Made by a program: the position numbers and the translations under genes | Shown: piece by piece, positions 18,087 to 25,490 of the stretch | How positions within the stretch are numbered: position 1 is the first letter of the stretch | How the letters are laid out: each line of letters begins with the position of its first letter | IMG/VR virus record: IMGVR_UViG_3300042898_003059 | Span: 1-31,169 of that record | DNA length: 31,169 bases | Reading direction: 5' to 3' (one strand) | Source: a virus | The notes under the pieces: model-generated | The model's database searches: none | Told to the model about the DNA's origin: nothing | Seen by the model: the letters and a program-made list of their open reading frames with translations, nothing else

Positions 18087-21000
18087 ATGAGCAATTTTCA
18101 TTGGGATGATATCAACGTTAAGGTTGATGATTCTTGTCCTATTGCTACTAGCGATATTTCTGTCAATCTAAAGAACCGTCAGAAGGCAATTGATACTGCT
18201 GGTTATGGTCCGCTTAATCCAACGAAACCAAATAACGAATTTTGGGATGCTAAGGCAGAGCGTTGGAATGTTGCTGCGGATGATGCACGTGATCAAAAGT
18301 GCGGTAACTGTGCTGCTTTTATTCAAACAAAGAGAATGCTTGATTGTATTGATAAAGGTTTAGGCAACGAGTCAGGCAATTCTGCTTGGGATGTTATTAA
18401 TGCTGGTGATCTTGGTTATTGTGAGGCTTTCGATTTTAAGTGTGCCTCATCTCGTACTTGTGATACTTGGATCGTTGGTGGTCCTATTACTGAAGAGAAG
18501 GAAAATAATATGGAAGAGAAATCTCTTGAGGATATGTATTCGGAACTCTTGGCTATTGAAGAGAAGTCTTTAGAGGATACTTATTTGGAACTTTTGGCTA
18601 TTGAAGAAAAGGCGGGCTTGATGGTTCCAGTTCGCCCTGACATTGAGGGCCTTAGACTTAGAAAACCCAAGTTTGAAAAAAGGCTTCGCCCCCGACCGCC
18701 ACTACCTGGCCCTGGCCCTGGTGGCATGGGTAGGGGTAGATATAAGGCTGAGGAAGAAGATGAGCCTGAAGAGGACATGCTTTATGATGAAGAGTATGTA
18801 GGCGACGATGAAGATGATAAGGCCATGATGAGGCCTGGCGGTGCTGGTAGTCCTCGTGATGCTTCGGATCGTCAACGCGGTCAGCAGTTCATGAATTGGG
18901 CCAGCGGTCGTAATCCTAGTGGTACTAATGTTCACCCGACTTCTGTTGGGAATATGGATATCGGTGATTCTGGACGAAGAAACGTTGCTAATAGCAGAAT
19001 GACTGATCTTATGAGAAATAGGTCTTGGACGAACCCAAGTCCGCGCCCTCGCGTTCGTCCTGAACGTGGTCCTGGAAATCCCGGACCGGCACCACGACCA
19101 CGTTACAATATGAACCCACCCAATCCTCCAATACCCAATACTGATGGACGCAAGAAACCCAAGGATTGGGGTAGCGACAATGCTGCGCAACAAATTTCTG
19201 GTGGTATTCCTCAGAAGTCGGCGTGGGATGAAGAAGCATATTATGAGTACGAGTACGACTTCGATATGAAGAAGTTACCGATGGGTGATGGCGGGGGCAA
19301 GCGTCCTAGTCCCCCCTCTCCTAAGCGCAACGAAGAAAATCCTAATAGGAAGTTTCAGCAGTTCGCCGATCACCTCAATGCTAATGATGTTGGAGGACCA
19401 GGAAAGGCTAGTGTTGCCGCTAGTCGTCAAGCAGGTTTGAAAAAATATGTTGGTGACGTCGCCATTGGCGCCGCTGGTTCGGCATCAAGTTCACCAGTAG
19501 GAGATAATAGGGGTACTAGCAAGCGGTATGCTGCACGCGTAACACCGCCTCGTCCTGTTCGCGGACCTGGAAATCCAGGAGCGCCAAAACCAAGACCAAC
19601 TCGCGGACCTGGTAACCCTGGACCAAAAGTAAATCAACAAAGAGGTTTGGCTGCTGCGGGAGATTACTTTAGTGGCCGCTCTGGCGACCCTCGCGCAAAC
19701 GCTCAACAGCAGGCCACGCGCGGTCGTGAACGCATCAGTAAGTTCGGCAGAGACGTCATCGGTGATGGCAGTTCCTTGCCAGGCGCCGATAGAAAAGGCC
19801 CTCAGCCGAAGCCCGGGAAATTAAATCGCGTCACCCCAAGTAAGCGCCGTGAGGACCCGCCGCGAAAAAGACCATTAGCATTCAATCAGGCTGTCCCTCG
19901 TCAAAATAAGCCGTCACAAGGTGGCTTAGAACGAGCGATGCGTCGTCAAGATAAGCCGTCACAAGGTGGCTTAAATCGAGCGATGCGTCGTCAAAATAAG
20001 CCGTCACAAAGTTTGTTGGGTGAAAATTTCAGCAAGTCTTATGATCAAGGCTACGAGTACGATGGGTACGAAGATTACTTGTACCAGAAGTCTTACGATC
20101 AAGGCTATGACGAGTATGACGAGTACGAAGATTACTTGTACCAGAAGTCTTACGATCAAGGCTATGACGAGTACGACGAGTACGAAGATTACTTGTACCA
20201 GAAGTCTTACGATCAAGGCTATGACGAGTATGACGAGTACGAAGATTACATCGATTTCAAGGGAATGACTAGCGAGCAGGCTGCCGGTTTGCGTGCAGCA
20301 GGAGAATATTTTGGTGATAAAGACAAGGGCAAAGAACGTATTGCTGGTTTCAACAGAACGCTTGCTAGTGGTTACGCTGGTTTGACTCATAATCCACAAA
20401 AACCCAATACTTCAGTAGGTGGCGGCAGGGGACTCAATCCAGGCAACCCTGGCCCAAATAAAAGACCAAATACAGGCATGAGTAACAAGCCGAATCGTCC
20501 GATTCGTCCTACTCGTGATGCTGCGCCACGCGCACCACGCCCCAAGATCAATACTCCTCGCCCTGGTGCAAAGAAGCCATCATCTGGCGGTGGCGGTGGC
20601 TTCTATGGTGAAACTTTTGGGTCTAGATGGAATAGATTCACCGACGCCGTGAGCGGCAAGGGTTCTGATGAAGAAATGTATTGGGATGACGAGGATGAGA
20701 TGGCGATTCCTCCAGATACCGATGATAAGGCAGAATATACTGATACACAACGCGCAGAATTTCGAAAGTTTGGTGATCACCTCAATGCTAGAGATATTGC
20801 CGATGGTCCTCAGCGTGCAGCGGAAGCAGCAAAACGTCAAGCAGGTTTGAAAAAATATGTTGGTAACGTCGCTCTTGGTGCTGCTGGTTCGGCATCTAGT
20901 TCACCTGTAGGAGACACAGGCCGTGTCGCTCCCAGGCCAGTAGGTGGCGGCAGAGGAAATACTCCAGGTAGACCCCTTGTCGCTCCCAGGACTCCAGGAC

Positions 21001-21113
21001 GCAGACCAGCACCCATGCCAGTGCCGAATCGAACAATGCCAATTACTCCAGGACGCAGACCAGCACCCATGCCAGTGCCGAATCGAACACCTAATCCTAG
21101 ACGATATGTCTGA
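18087..21113 (+). CDS. Large mostly disordered protein with N-terminal cysteine cluster and repeats
   Basis: 1008 aa; ATG with AAGG 6 nt upstream. Residues 1-135 form a compact domain with Cys at 17, 72, 75, 87, 112, 119 and 125 (CGNC, YCEAF, RTCDTW, then GGPI); it resembles the Cys-rich phage domain often annotated as high-potential iron-sulfur-like, and may bind a metal or cluster. The rest is low-complexity: acidic Glu/Asp blocks, Pro/Gly/Arg-rich stretches, a duplicated ~50-aa segment (LKKYVG(D/N)VA(I/L)GAAGSASS) at about residues 420-475 and 900-945, a 15-aa repeat (three copies), a 19-aa Tyr/Asp repeat (four copies) and an 18-aa PAPMPVPN repeat (two copies). Its place after the capsid gene suggests a virion or assembly role. 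No function is claimed. It overlaps the next start by 8 nt. Confidence 0.8.
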   Translation: MSNFHWDDINVKVDDSCPIATSDISVNLKNRQKAIDTAGYGPLNPTKPNNEFWDAKAERWNVAADDARDQKCGNCAAFIQTKRMLDCIDKGLGNESGNSAWDVINAGDLGYCEAFDFKCASSRTCDTWIVGGPITEEKENNMEEKSLEDMYSELLAIEEKSLEDTYLELLAIEEKAGLMVPVRPDIEGLRLRKPKFEKRLRPRPPLPGPGPGGMGRGRYKAEEEDEPEEDMLYDEEYVGDDEDDKAMMRPGGAGSPRDASDRQRGQQFMNWASGRNPSGTNVHPTSVGNMDIGDSGRRNVANSRMTDLMRNRSWTNPSPRPRVRPERGPGNPGPAPRPRYNMNPPNPPIPNTDGRKKPKDWGSDNAAQQISGGIPQKSAWDEEAYYEYEYDFDMKKLPMGDGGGKRPSPPSPKRNEENPNRKFQQFADHLNANDVGGPGKASVAASRQAGLKKYVGDVAIGAAGSASSSPVGDNRGTSKRYAARVTPPRPVRGPGNPGAPKPRPTRGPGNPGPKVNQQRGLAAAGDYFSGRSGDPRANAQQQATRGRERISKFGRDVIGDGSSLPGADRKGPQPKPGKLNRVTPSKRREDPPRKRPLAFNQAVPRQNKPSQGGLERAMRRQDKPSQGGLNRAMRRQNKPSQSLLGENFSKSYDQGYEYDGYEDYLYQKSYDQGYDEYDEYEDYLYQKSYDQGYDEYDEYEDYLYQKSYDQGYDEYDEYEDYIDFKGMTSEQAAGLRAAGEYFGDKDKGKERIAGFNRTLASGYAGLTHNPQKPNTSVGGGRGLNPGNPGPNKRPNTGMSNKPNRPIRPTRDAAPRAPRPKINTPRPGAKKPSSGGGGGFYGETFGSRWNRFTDAVSGKGSDEEMYWDDEDEMAIPPDTDDKAEYTDTQRAEFRKFGDHLNARDIADGPQRAAEAAKRQAGLKKYVGNVALGAAGSASSSPVGDTGRVAPRPVGGGRGNTPGRPLVAPRTPGRRPAPMPVPNRTMPITPGRRPAPMPVPNRTPNPRRYV
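19899..20012 (+). repeat. 45-nt coding tandem repeat (15 aa, about 2.5 copies)
   Basis: Copies begin at 19899, 19944 and 19989 and encode RQ(N/D)KPSQGGL(E/N)RAMR, the last copy truncated. Nucleotide identity is high, so the expansion is recent. The segment is very basic. Confidence 0.85.
20034..20249 (+). repeat. 57-nt coding tandem repeat (19 aa, about 4 copies)
   Basis: Copies start at 20034, 20088, 20145 and 20202 and encode KSYDQGYDEYDEYEDYLYQ; the first copy is shorter by one residue and diverged. The product is a tyrosine/aspartate-rich acidic strip directly after the basic 15-aa repeats, giving an abrupt charge switch. Confidence 0.9.
20994..21089 (+). repeat. 54-nt coding tandem repeat at the C-terminus (PGRRPAPMPVPNRT)
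   Basis: Two nearly identical copies begin at 20994 and 21048. The core PAPMP(V)PN is close to PAPMPNQ in the following gene (21502-21675), so the two neighbouring genes share a repeat family. Confidence 0.8.
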
Positions 21114-22050
21114 TAACTATCTTCATAATTGGGAAGTAAAAAAACTTCGTATCGCAGAATACGACGATATCCCCGACGATTACATCATCGACGAAGATGG
21201 GAAAATGGTTGTTATGCCAACTGAAGAGTTGTATGACGACGGGTCGGATGAGGATGAAGAAGATTCTTCTGATGAAGAGGAGAAGGCTGCTTTTTCTGGT
21301 TCGGCAGATACCCGTGAACGTAGAGCAGTTTCTGATGAGTTTCGTCGTACCGGTAAGGGTCAGGGATACGACAAATTGACTACACCTAGCCAGGTTGCTG
21401 CTTATCGTTCGTCGTATGGTTTGGGTCCAGCGAAGCCGGGTAGTGGTTCAAATCCACCTCCCGGACCTGCGCCGATGCCGAATCAAACAATGCCCCCAAA
21501 TCGACCTCGACCTGCACCGATGCCGAATCAAAAACTGCCGATCAATCGACCTCGACCTCGACCTGCACCGATGCCGAATCAAAAACTGCCGATCAATCGA
21601 CCTCGACCTCGACCTGCACCGATGCCGAATCAAAAACTGCCGATCAATCGACCTCGACCTGCACCGATGCCGACATACCGAGCAAACGAAACAAACGATC
21701 AAGGATTCATGAAATCCGCACAACAACCATTACGTGACCCCGACGGCGGGTTGACCGCTGCTGGTCGTAAACATTTCAAGGAGACAGAAGGTGCGAATCT
21801 TAAACCCGGTGTTAAAGGTGCGGCAGATACGCCAACCAAAATGCGTCGCAAAGGTTCTTTCTTGGTTAGGTTCTTTACGAATCCGACTGGACCAATGGTT
21901 GATCCGAAAGGAAGACCGACTCGTCTCGCGTTATCAGCGCGAGCGTGGGGCGAACCCGTACCACGAAACTTGGAAGACGCAGCAAAACTTGCAGCAAAAG
22001 GACGCCGACTCCTAGATAGATACAGAAGTATTAAGGACTCAAAAAAATGA
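21106..22050 (+). CDS. Pro-rich protein with C-terminal DUF6321-like domain
   Basis: 314 aa from the ATG at 21106, overlapping the upstream gene by 8 nt; a longer in-frame version would lie wholly inside that gene and is unlikely. Residues 1-70 are acidic (DDGSDEDEEDSSDEEE). A Pro/Arg-rich repeat region (about 117-190) carries RPRPAPMPNQKLPIN units. The C-terminal ~100 residues (GGLTAAGRKHFKETEGANLK, MRRKGSFLVRFF, RLALSARAWGEPVP) match what I know of DUF6321, a domain of unknown function common in phages; they are basic and helical. The gene is coupled to the nuclease gene by ATGA. A role in DNA packaging or virion DNA binding is possible but not shown. Confidence 0.8.
   Translation: MSDNYLHNWEVKKLRIAEYDDIPDDYIIDEDGKMVVMPTEELYDDGSDEDEEDSSDEEEKAAFSGSADTRERRAVSDEFRRTGKGQGYDKLTTPSQVAAYRSSYGLGPAKPGSGSNPPPGPAPMPNQTMPPNRPRPAPMPNQKLPINRPRPRPAPMPNQKLPINRPRPRPAPMPNQKLPINRPRPAPMPTYRANETNDQGFMKSAQQPLRDPDGGLTAAGRKHFKETEGANLKPGVKGAADTPTKMRRKGSFLVRFFTNPTGPMVDPKGRPTRLALSARAWGEPVPRNLEDAAKLAAKGRRLLDRYRSIKDSKK
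21502..21675 (+). repeat. 51-nt Pro/Arg coding repeats
   Basis: Units start at 21502 (45 nt), 21547 and 21598 (51 nt each) and 21649 (partial), each encoding RPRP(RP)APMPNQKLPIN. Near-perfect nucleotide identity indicates slippage or unequal recombination. Confidence 0.88.
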
Positions 22051-22451
22051 TCAACCCATACTGGTACACAGGAAAAGTTCTCGGCGTCGTAGATGGTGAC
22101 ACCGTTGACCTAATGGTCGACCTTGGTTTTAGCGTCCACCACAAGATTCGTGTACGCCTATACGGAATCAACACACCCGAATCACGCACCAAGGATGCAG
22201 CCGAAAAACAAATGGGTCTCAAAGCGAAAGAATTCACAAAAGATTGGCTACATAACCACGAGACGGTTTTTATCAAAACCATCGTTGATAAGAACGAAAA
22301 GTACGGTCGTGTACTTGCAGAACTCTACTCATCGGGCGACATCGAATCACCAACAACCGCATGCCTCAATAAGGACATCGTTGGCGCAGGATATGCACGC
22401 GAATACTTCGGCGTTGGCGACAAAACATGGACTGAATTCAAAACCAAATAA
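22047..22451 (+). CDS. Thermonuclease-like (SNase) nuclease
   Basis: 134 aa, start overlapping the upstream stop (ATGA). It matches the staphylococcal nuclease family, Ca2+-dependent enzymes that cut DNA and RNA: VVDGDTVDLMVDLG (D16-G-D-T), RVRLYGINTPE with R35/R37 and E45, and KYGRVLAELY with R88, the positions of the catalytic Asp/Arg/Glu/Arg set. The length equals a single SNase domain. There is no signal peptide, so it acts in the cytoplasm or is packaged. It could degrade host nucleic acid or work in recombination. Confidence 0.9.
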   Translation: MINPYWYTGKVLGVVDGDTVDLMVDLGFSVHHKIRVRLYGINTPESRTKDAAEKQMGLKAKEFTKDWLHNHETVFIKTIVDKNEKYGRVLAELYSSGDIESPTTACLNKDIVGAGYAREYFGVGDKTWTEFKTK

Positions 22452-22493
22452 AAGTTTGAGTTAAACAAGACTTGCTTACTGAAGGAAAATAAA

Positions 22494-23201
22494 ATGGCAG
22501 CACAAAAAGGTATCGGAGTTGTTTTTCATTGCTCAGACTGTGACCCCTATGAAGTACGGTCTTACGGTTGGGGTGGTGAATGGCCAGGTTCGGACTGCGG
22601 TTATCACGCACTTACCGAAAACGCCAGAAAGTACATCCACGCTCACCCTGAAGAGAACCACACGTTTGAAGACATGATTGCCTTAGAGGTGGGAGATGAA
22701 GTACTACCAGTACTCATTGATTTAGGAAACAAAATAGAATCAGGCTATGAAATAGTAAAAGATGGCGTAATCGATGCCTACCATTGGGTGGATGAAAACG
22801 GTTGCAACATAGCAGTGACTGCAGCAATCTCGGCTGGGGTTATTGCCTATTTTACGCCGGCACAACCCGCAGGTGCAGCAACATCAACCACTCTATCAAT
22901 TATGGCACAGCCGCTTCTTTATGTTGCAGATATGGCAACCAAGGCAGTGGCAGTAGCGGCAATGAGCGAAATCATAACGGAAGGATTTTTACTAATACCA
23001 TTCGTTAGTGAGAGTATTGACCACACGCTATTAAAAAACATAATCTCAAACTGTTTAGCCAAAAGTTTAGATTCAGCAGCATTGTGGGCAACGCCAGCGG
23101 GTGTTGGTATTGCAATCGGAGCAGCAGTTGCACCTGTTATCGCAGATTTGATATGCAAAAAAACTTGTCCTGAAGGATTTACTAAAGCGTTTAATGCGTA
23201 A
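22494..23201 (+). CDS. Protein with probable membrane helices and N-terminal Cys/His motif, unknown
   Basis: 235 aa; AAGGAA at 22482-22487, 7 nt before the ATG. The N-terminus has HCSDCDP, a further Cys (SDCGYH) and His-A-His (YIHAHPEE), which could be a small zinc site. The second half is Ala/Gly/Ile-rich with two or three long hydrophobic stretches (IAVTAAISAGVIAYF; ATKAVAVAAMSEII; WATPAGVGIAIGAAVAPVIA) and ends with a Cys pair (CKKTC). It could be a holin-like or other membrane-active protein, or a small virion protein. No family recognised. Confidence 0.7.
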   Translation: MAAQKGIGVVFHCSDCDPYEVRSYGWGGEWPGSDCGYHALTENARKYIHAHPEENHTFEDMIALEVGDEVLPVLIDLGNKIESGYEIVKDGVIDAYHWVDENGCNIAVTAAISAGVIAYFTPAQPAGAATSTTLSIMAQPLLYVADMATKAVAVAAMSEIITEGFLLIPFVSESIDHTLLKNIISNCLAKSLDSAALWATPAGVGIAIGAAVAPVIADLICKKTCPEGFTKAFNA

Positions 23202-23222
23202 TGCAGAATACGGAGCCTGTAA

Positions 23223-23468
23223 ATGAAAGTTTGGATTGACCAAAATTTATGTACCGGGGACGGTTTATGCGCGGAGATAGCCCCAGATGTATTCGTAATG
23301 ATGTCGGATGGTCTTGCCTATGTGCAAGAGAGCGGAAAGATTTATGCGGCAGCAGCGGGCAATTTAGAGGGTTCCGCTGGCCTGGCTTCTTTCTCAGACG
23401 ACAGAATAGATGATGTTGTTGAGGCTGCCGAGGATTGTCCTGGGGAATGTATTTTTATAGAACCCTAG
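23223..23468 (+). CDS. [3Fe-4S]-type ferredoxin
   Basis: 81 aa with GGAG at 23212-23215. It has the single-cluster ferredoxin pattern of actinobacteria: C10-T-G-D-G-L-C16 followed by APDVF, and C72-P-G-E-C76. The central cysteine of a 4Fe-4S site is replaced in the CTGDGLC loop, so a [3Fe-4S] cluster is likely. A ~20-residue Ala/Gly-rich insertion (about 41-57) is unusual. Such ferredoxins feed electrons to cytochromes P450 and other oxygenases. No P450 or reductase is in the window. It could supply host enzymes or replace host ferredoxin. Confidence 0.88.
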   Translation: MKVWIDQNLCTGDGLCAEIAPDVFVMMSDGLAYVQESGKIYAAAAGNLEGSAGLASFSDDRIDDVVEAAEDCPGECIFIEP

Positions 23469-23484
23469 TTATTCTTGTATTGCG

Positions 23485-23513
23485 TTGATAATTCAGAAAT
23501 AAGCCGCTATGTT
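23485..23513 (+). promoter_or_regulatory. Sigma70-like promoter giving a leaderless transcript
   Basis: TTGATA (23485-23490), a 17-bp spacer and TATGTT (23508-23513). Transcription would start about 7 nt further, at 23520-23521, exactly on the ATG at 23521. No Shine-Dalgarno is present, consistent with leaderless translation. Confidence 0.5.
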
Positions 23514-23520
23514 GGTCACC

Positions 23521-23742
23521 ATGACCAGCAGAGACACCCACGACATCCTCGCTTACGAACAAGAACAACAAAACAGCGGAATCAACATTCAAATCAACAC
23601 CCTAATTGATGCGATGATTGATGCAGAGAAATGTTTGTTTCATAATAGTGACGCAAACCTTATGACAAACTCAGTTGAAAACCCTGAAATCATAATTAAG
23701 GACCCATTCATCTGGCGTGGATGCCACCCCATCACGTCATAA
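23521..23742 (+). CDS. Small protein, unknown, probably leaderless
   Basis: 73 aa from the ATG at 23521 (MTSRDTHDILAYEQEQ). An ATG at 23509 would add MLVT, but it lies inside the -10 element. The protein is polar with one helix (IQINTLIDAMIDAEKCLF), has two Cys and no recognised domain. It is the last + strand gene before the leftward cluster. No hairpin terminator is visible in the 30 bp between it and the convergent HNH gene. Confidence 0.55.
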   Translation: MTSRDTHDILAYEQEQQNSGINIQINTLIDAMIDAEKCLFHNSDANLMTNSVENPEIIIKDPFIWRGCHPITS

Positions 23743-23772
23743 CATACTGTCAATAAGATTTTCTATAGAGCC

Positions 23773-24255
23773 TTAGTCATTGGTTGTTTTATATTTATTT
23801 CTTCTGCGTATATTAATTTTATCTCTATTGTTTTTATGATACTTACTACTTGCTTTATTAGAACAGTATTTACATACCCTATGTCCACTGCTCCTATGAT
23901 AAGTATTTTCAATAGAGTATTCGCGTGAACATGTCCCACAATGTGTTTTTACTTGATTTCGATGTCTTTTTTTCCCAATCATGTCATCAACATTTCCTTG
24001 ATTATCAGAAACAAATAAATGACTTGGATTTACACATGATGGATTATCGCATGAATGGCAAACAAAAATATCACTGAATATTTCCCCATTAAGTAATGAC
24101 CATGAGATACGAGATGCCGTGACTGTCTTCCCATTTAATTTAAAATTACCGTATCCACGAGAATTTTTTCCAGCAATCCATTCCCAGCATTCACTTTCTG
24201 TTTTTTTATCTACTTTTGCCCAAAATCTTTTTAGTTGTTCATCTGTAATTTTCAT
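23773..24255 (-). CDS. HNH endonuclease (first of a paralogous pair)
   Basis: 160 aa. The N-terminal half follows the HNH_3-type phage pattern: RFWAKVDK, CWEWIAG, RGYGNFKLNGK, ASRISW, then VCHSCDNPSCVNPSHLF with the zinc/metal residues, and a C-terminal zinc-ribbon-like part (HCGTC, CKYC). The start overlaps the upstream paralogue by 4 nt. Very AT-rich compared with structural genes, as expected for a mobile homing-type nuclease. It could nick phage or host DNA. No intron or intein is visible around it. Confidence 0.88.
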   Translation of the reverse strand: MKITDEQLKRFWAKVDKKTESECWEWIAGKNSRGYGNFKLNGKTVTASRISWSLLNGEIFSDIFVCHSCDNPSCVNPSHLFVSDNQGNVDDMIGKKRHRNQVKTHCGTCSREYSIENTYHRSSGHRVCKYCSNKASSKYHKNNRDKINIRRRNKYKTTND

Positions 24256-24746
24256 TTGATTTCTTTAGTGTTCGTGTGGAAACTTTCTGTTGTGTGAATT
24301 TTAATTTTTGTAAAAATTCTACGTTTTCTTTCAGCATCACGTTTGCAAGACCTACAAACACGAGTAATTCCACGGCCTTTTCGATCCCGAAGAAATGTAT
24401 TTTCTTGACTAAACTCATGCCCATTTTTACAATGTGTTTTTGACTGCTCAAAATGACGCATTTCACGAACGGATTGCTTCATATTGTCACTGCTTGTTCC
24501 GGCGTAAAGGTGATTTGGGTTTATACAGGGAGGGTTATTGCATGTGTGGCAAATCATGAGTCCGTCTGGTATTTCACCCTTGTGGATTACATAACTGATT
24601 CGGTGTGTTGATTTGGCGATTTTATTTAGAGCAAACTGCCCATATCCCTTACTGCTTGTTGCCGCCGTCCATTCCCAGCATCCGTTATCCGCTTCTTTAT
24701 TTACTTTTGCCCAAAACTTTTTTGATTGTTCTTCTGTAAGTTCCAT
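24252..24746 (-). CDS. HNH endonuclease (second of a paralogous pair)
   Basis: 164 aa, preceded by GAGGG on the minus strand. It shares the layout of its downstream neighbour (KFWAKVNK, CWEWTAA, KGYGQFALNK, ICHTCNNPPCINPNHLYAG, HCKNGHEF, CRSCKR) and so arose from the same gene by duplication or is a second family member. The catalytic/metal residues of the HNH are present. The C-terminus is basic and zinc-ribbon-like. Confidence 0.9.
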   Translation of the reverse strand: MELTEEQSKKFWAKVNKEADNGCWEWTAATSSKGYGQFALNKIAKSTHRISYVIHKGEIPDGLMICHTCNNPPCINPNHLYAGTSSDNMKQSVREMRHFEQSKTHCKNGHEFSQENTFLRDRKGRGITRVCRSCKRDAERKRRIFTKIKIHTTESFHTNTKEIK

Positions 24747-24778
24747 TTTTCCCTCTATGGTGTTTTAGTTACTTCAAC

Positions 24779-25420
24779 TTATTCTGTATCAATTATGTCA
24801 ATACCGTATTCATACCTATCATCCTCCGAAGTGCGCCATTTATCAGCGTCTTCGACATCCCATAGGCGAGTGTTGATAAGTCTTTCGATCAGAGTGCCGT
24901 GTTTAGTGGTAAAGGATGGGTCAAACAGTCTTACCCTGTTGTTTGGTTGGATGGCGTAGTTGCCGTCGTTCCTGAGGATTACATGACCACATTTGTGTTG
25001 ACCGGGGTTTTCGCTAAAACCTGCGTTTATTTGGTTGGTATCAGGGGAGTGCCAGTCAAGAGTGAATAGGTATTTGCCGTTAACAAATTCGCCTGACCGG
25101 GCTACATACGTCATTCGCATATGGCGCATTGCTTCAAACTCTGTAACAGAGATTTGTGAACTAAAAGAGTTCCACAGAACTAAATCATGGATATCTACTT
25201 CGGGTACGCCTGGTTCGGCACAAAACGCTGATATGGGCATTCTCCACCAGACACCACCATCTTCCATCAAGAAATGAAATAACGGTGACCGACCCTGCAT
25301 TGAGGCCACACCAAAAATCATGCAAGGGAAATATTGATCGTGTGAGTCAACTTGGTTACGAAGATAGTTACCTCGTACATAACATTCAATTGCAGGTATG
25401 TTTGCGTTTAGTTCGGGCAC
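24779..25420 (-). CDS. Conserved phage protein of unknown function
   Basis: 213 aa. I place the start at the GTG at 25420 because AAAGGAGT lies 7 nt upstream on the minus strand (25428-25435); a longer form starting at 25519 would overlap the methyltransferase gene and have an odd His-rich N-terminus. It is a compact beta-rich protein with motifs HDLVLWNSF, FHFLMEDGGVWWRMP, FTLDWHSPDTNQ and HKCGHVILRNDGN. There is no signal peptide. I recall similar proteins in other phages without known function. It sits between nucleases and sugar/methyl-transfer genes. Confidence 0.8.
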   Translation of the reverse strand: MPELNANIPAIECYVRGNYLRNQVDSHDQYFPCMIFGVASMQGRSPLFHFLMEDGGVWWRMPISAFCAEPGVPEVDIHDLVLWNSFSSQISVTEFEAMRHMRMTYVARSGEFVNGKYLFTLDWHSPDTNQINAGFSENPGQHKCGHVILRNDGNYAIQPNNRVRLFDPSFTTKHGTLIERLINTRLWDVEDADKWRTSEDDRYEYGIDIIDTE

Positions 25421-25490
25421 TTTTATTACTCCTTTATTGATATTGCCATGGGGACAATACCATAATGGATGGTGATGTCTTTTGAAATAA

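Noticed and set aside
17897-18109. 70-codon + strand frame across the small acidic gene
   Set aside because: It starts 5 nt earlier in another frame, overlaps the next gene, and is rich in Lys/Ile/Leu in a way typical of a shifted reading of the Asp/Glu/Lys-rich 58-aa frame.
20034-20249. Regular 57-nt repeats as a possible CRISPR array
   Set aside because: There are no unique spacers, the units are contiguous and they translate in frame as part of a long gene.
20004-20399. Minus-strand frame with hydrophobic repeats
   Set aside because: It is the complement of the 57-nt tandem repeat of the 1008-aa gene, and its repeated FVLVILVIALIVRL pattern is an artefact of that repeat.
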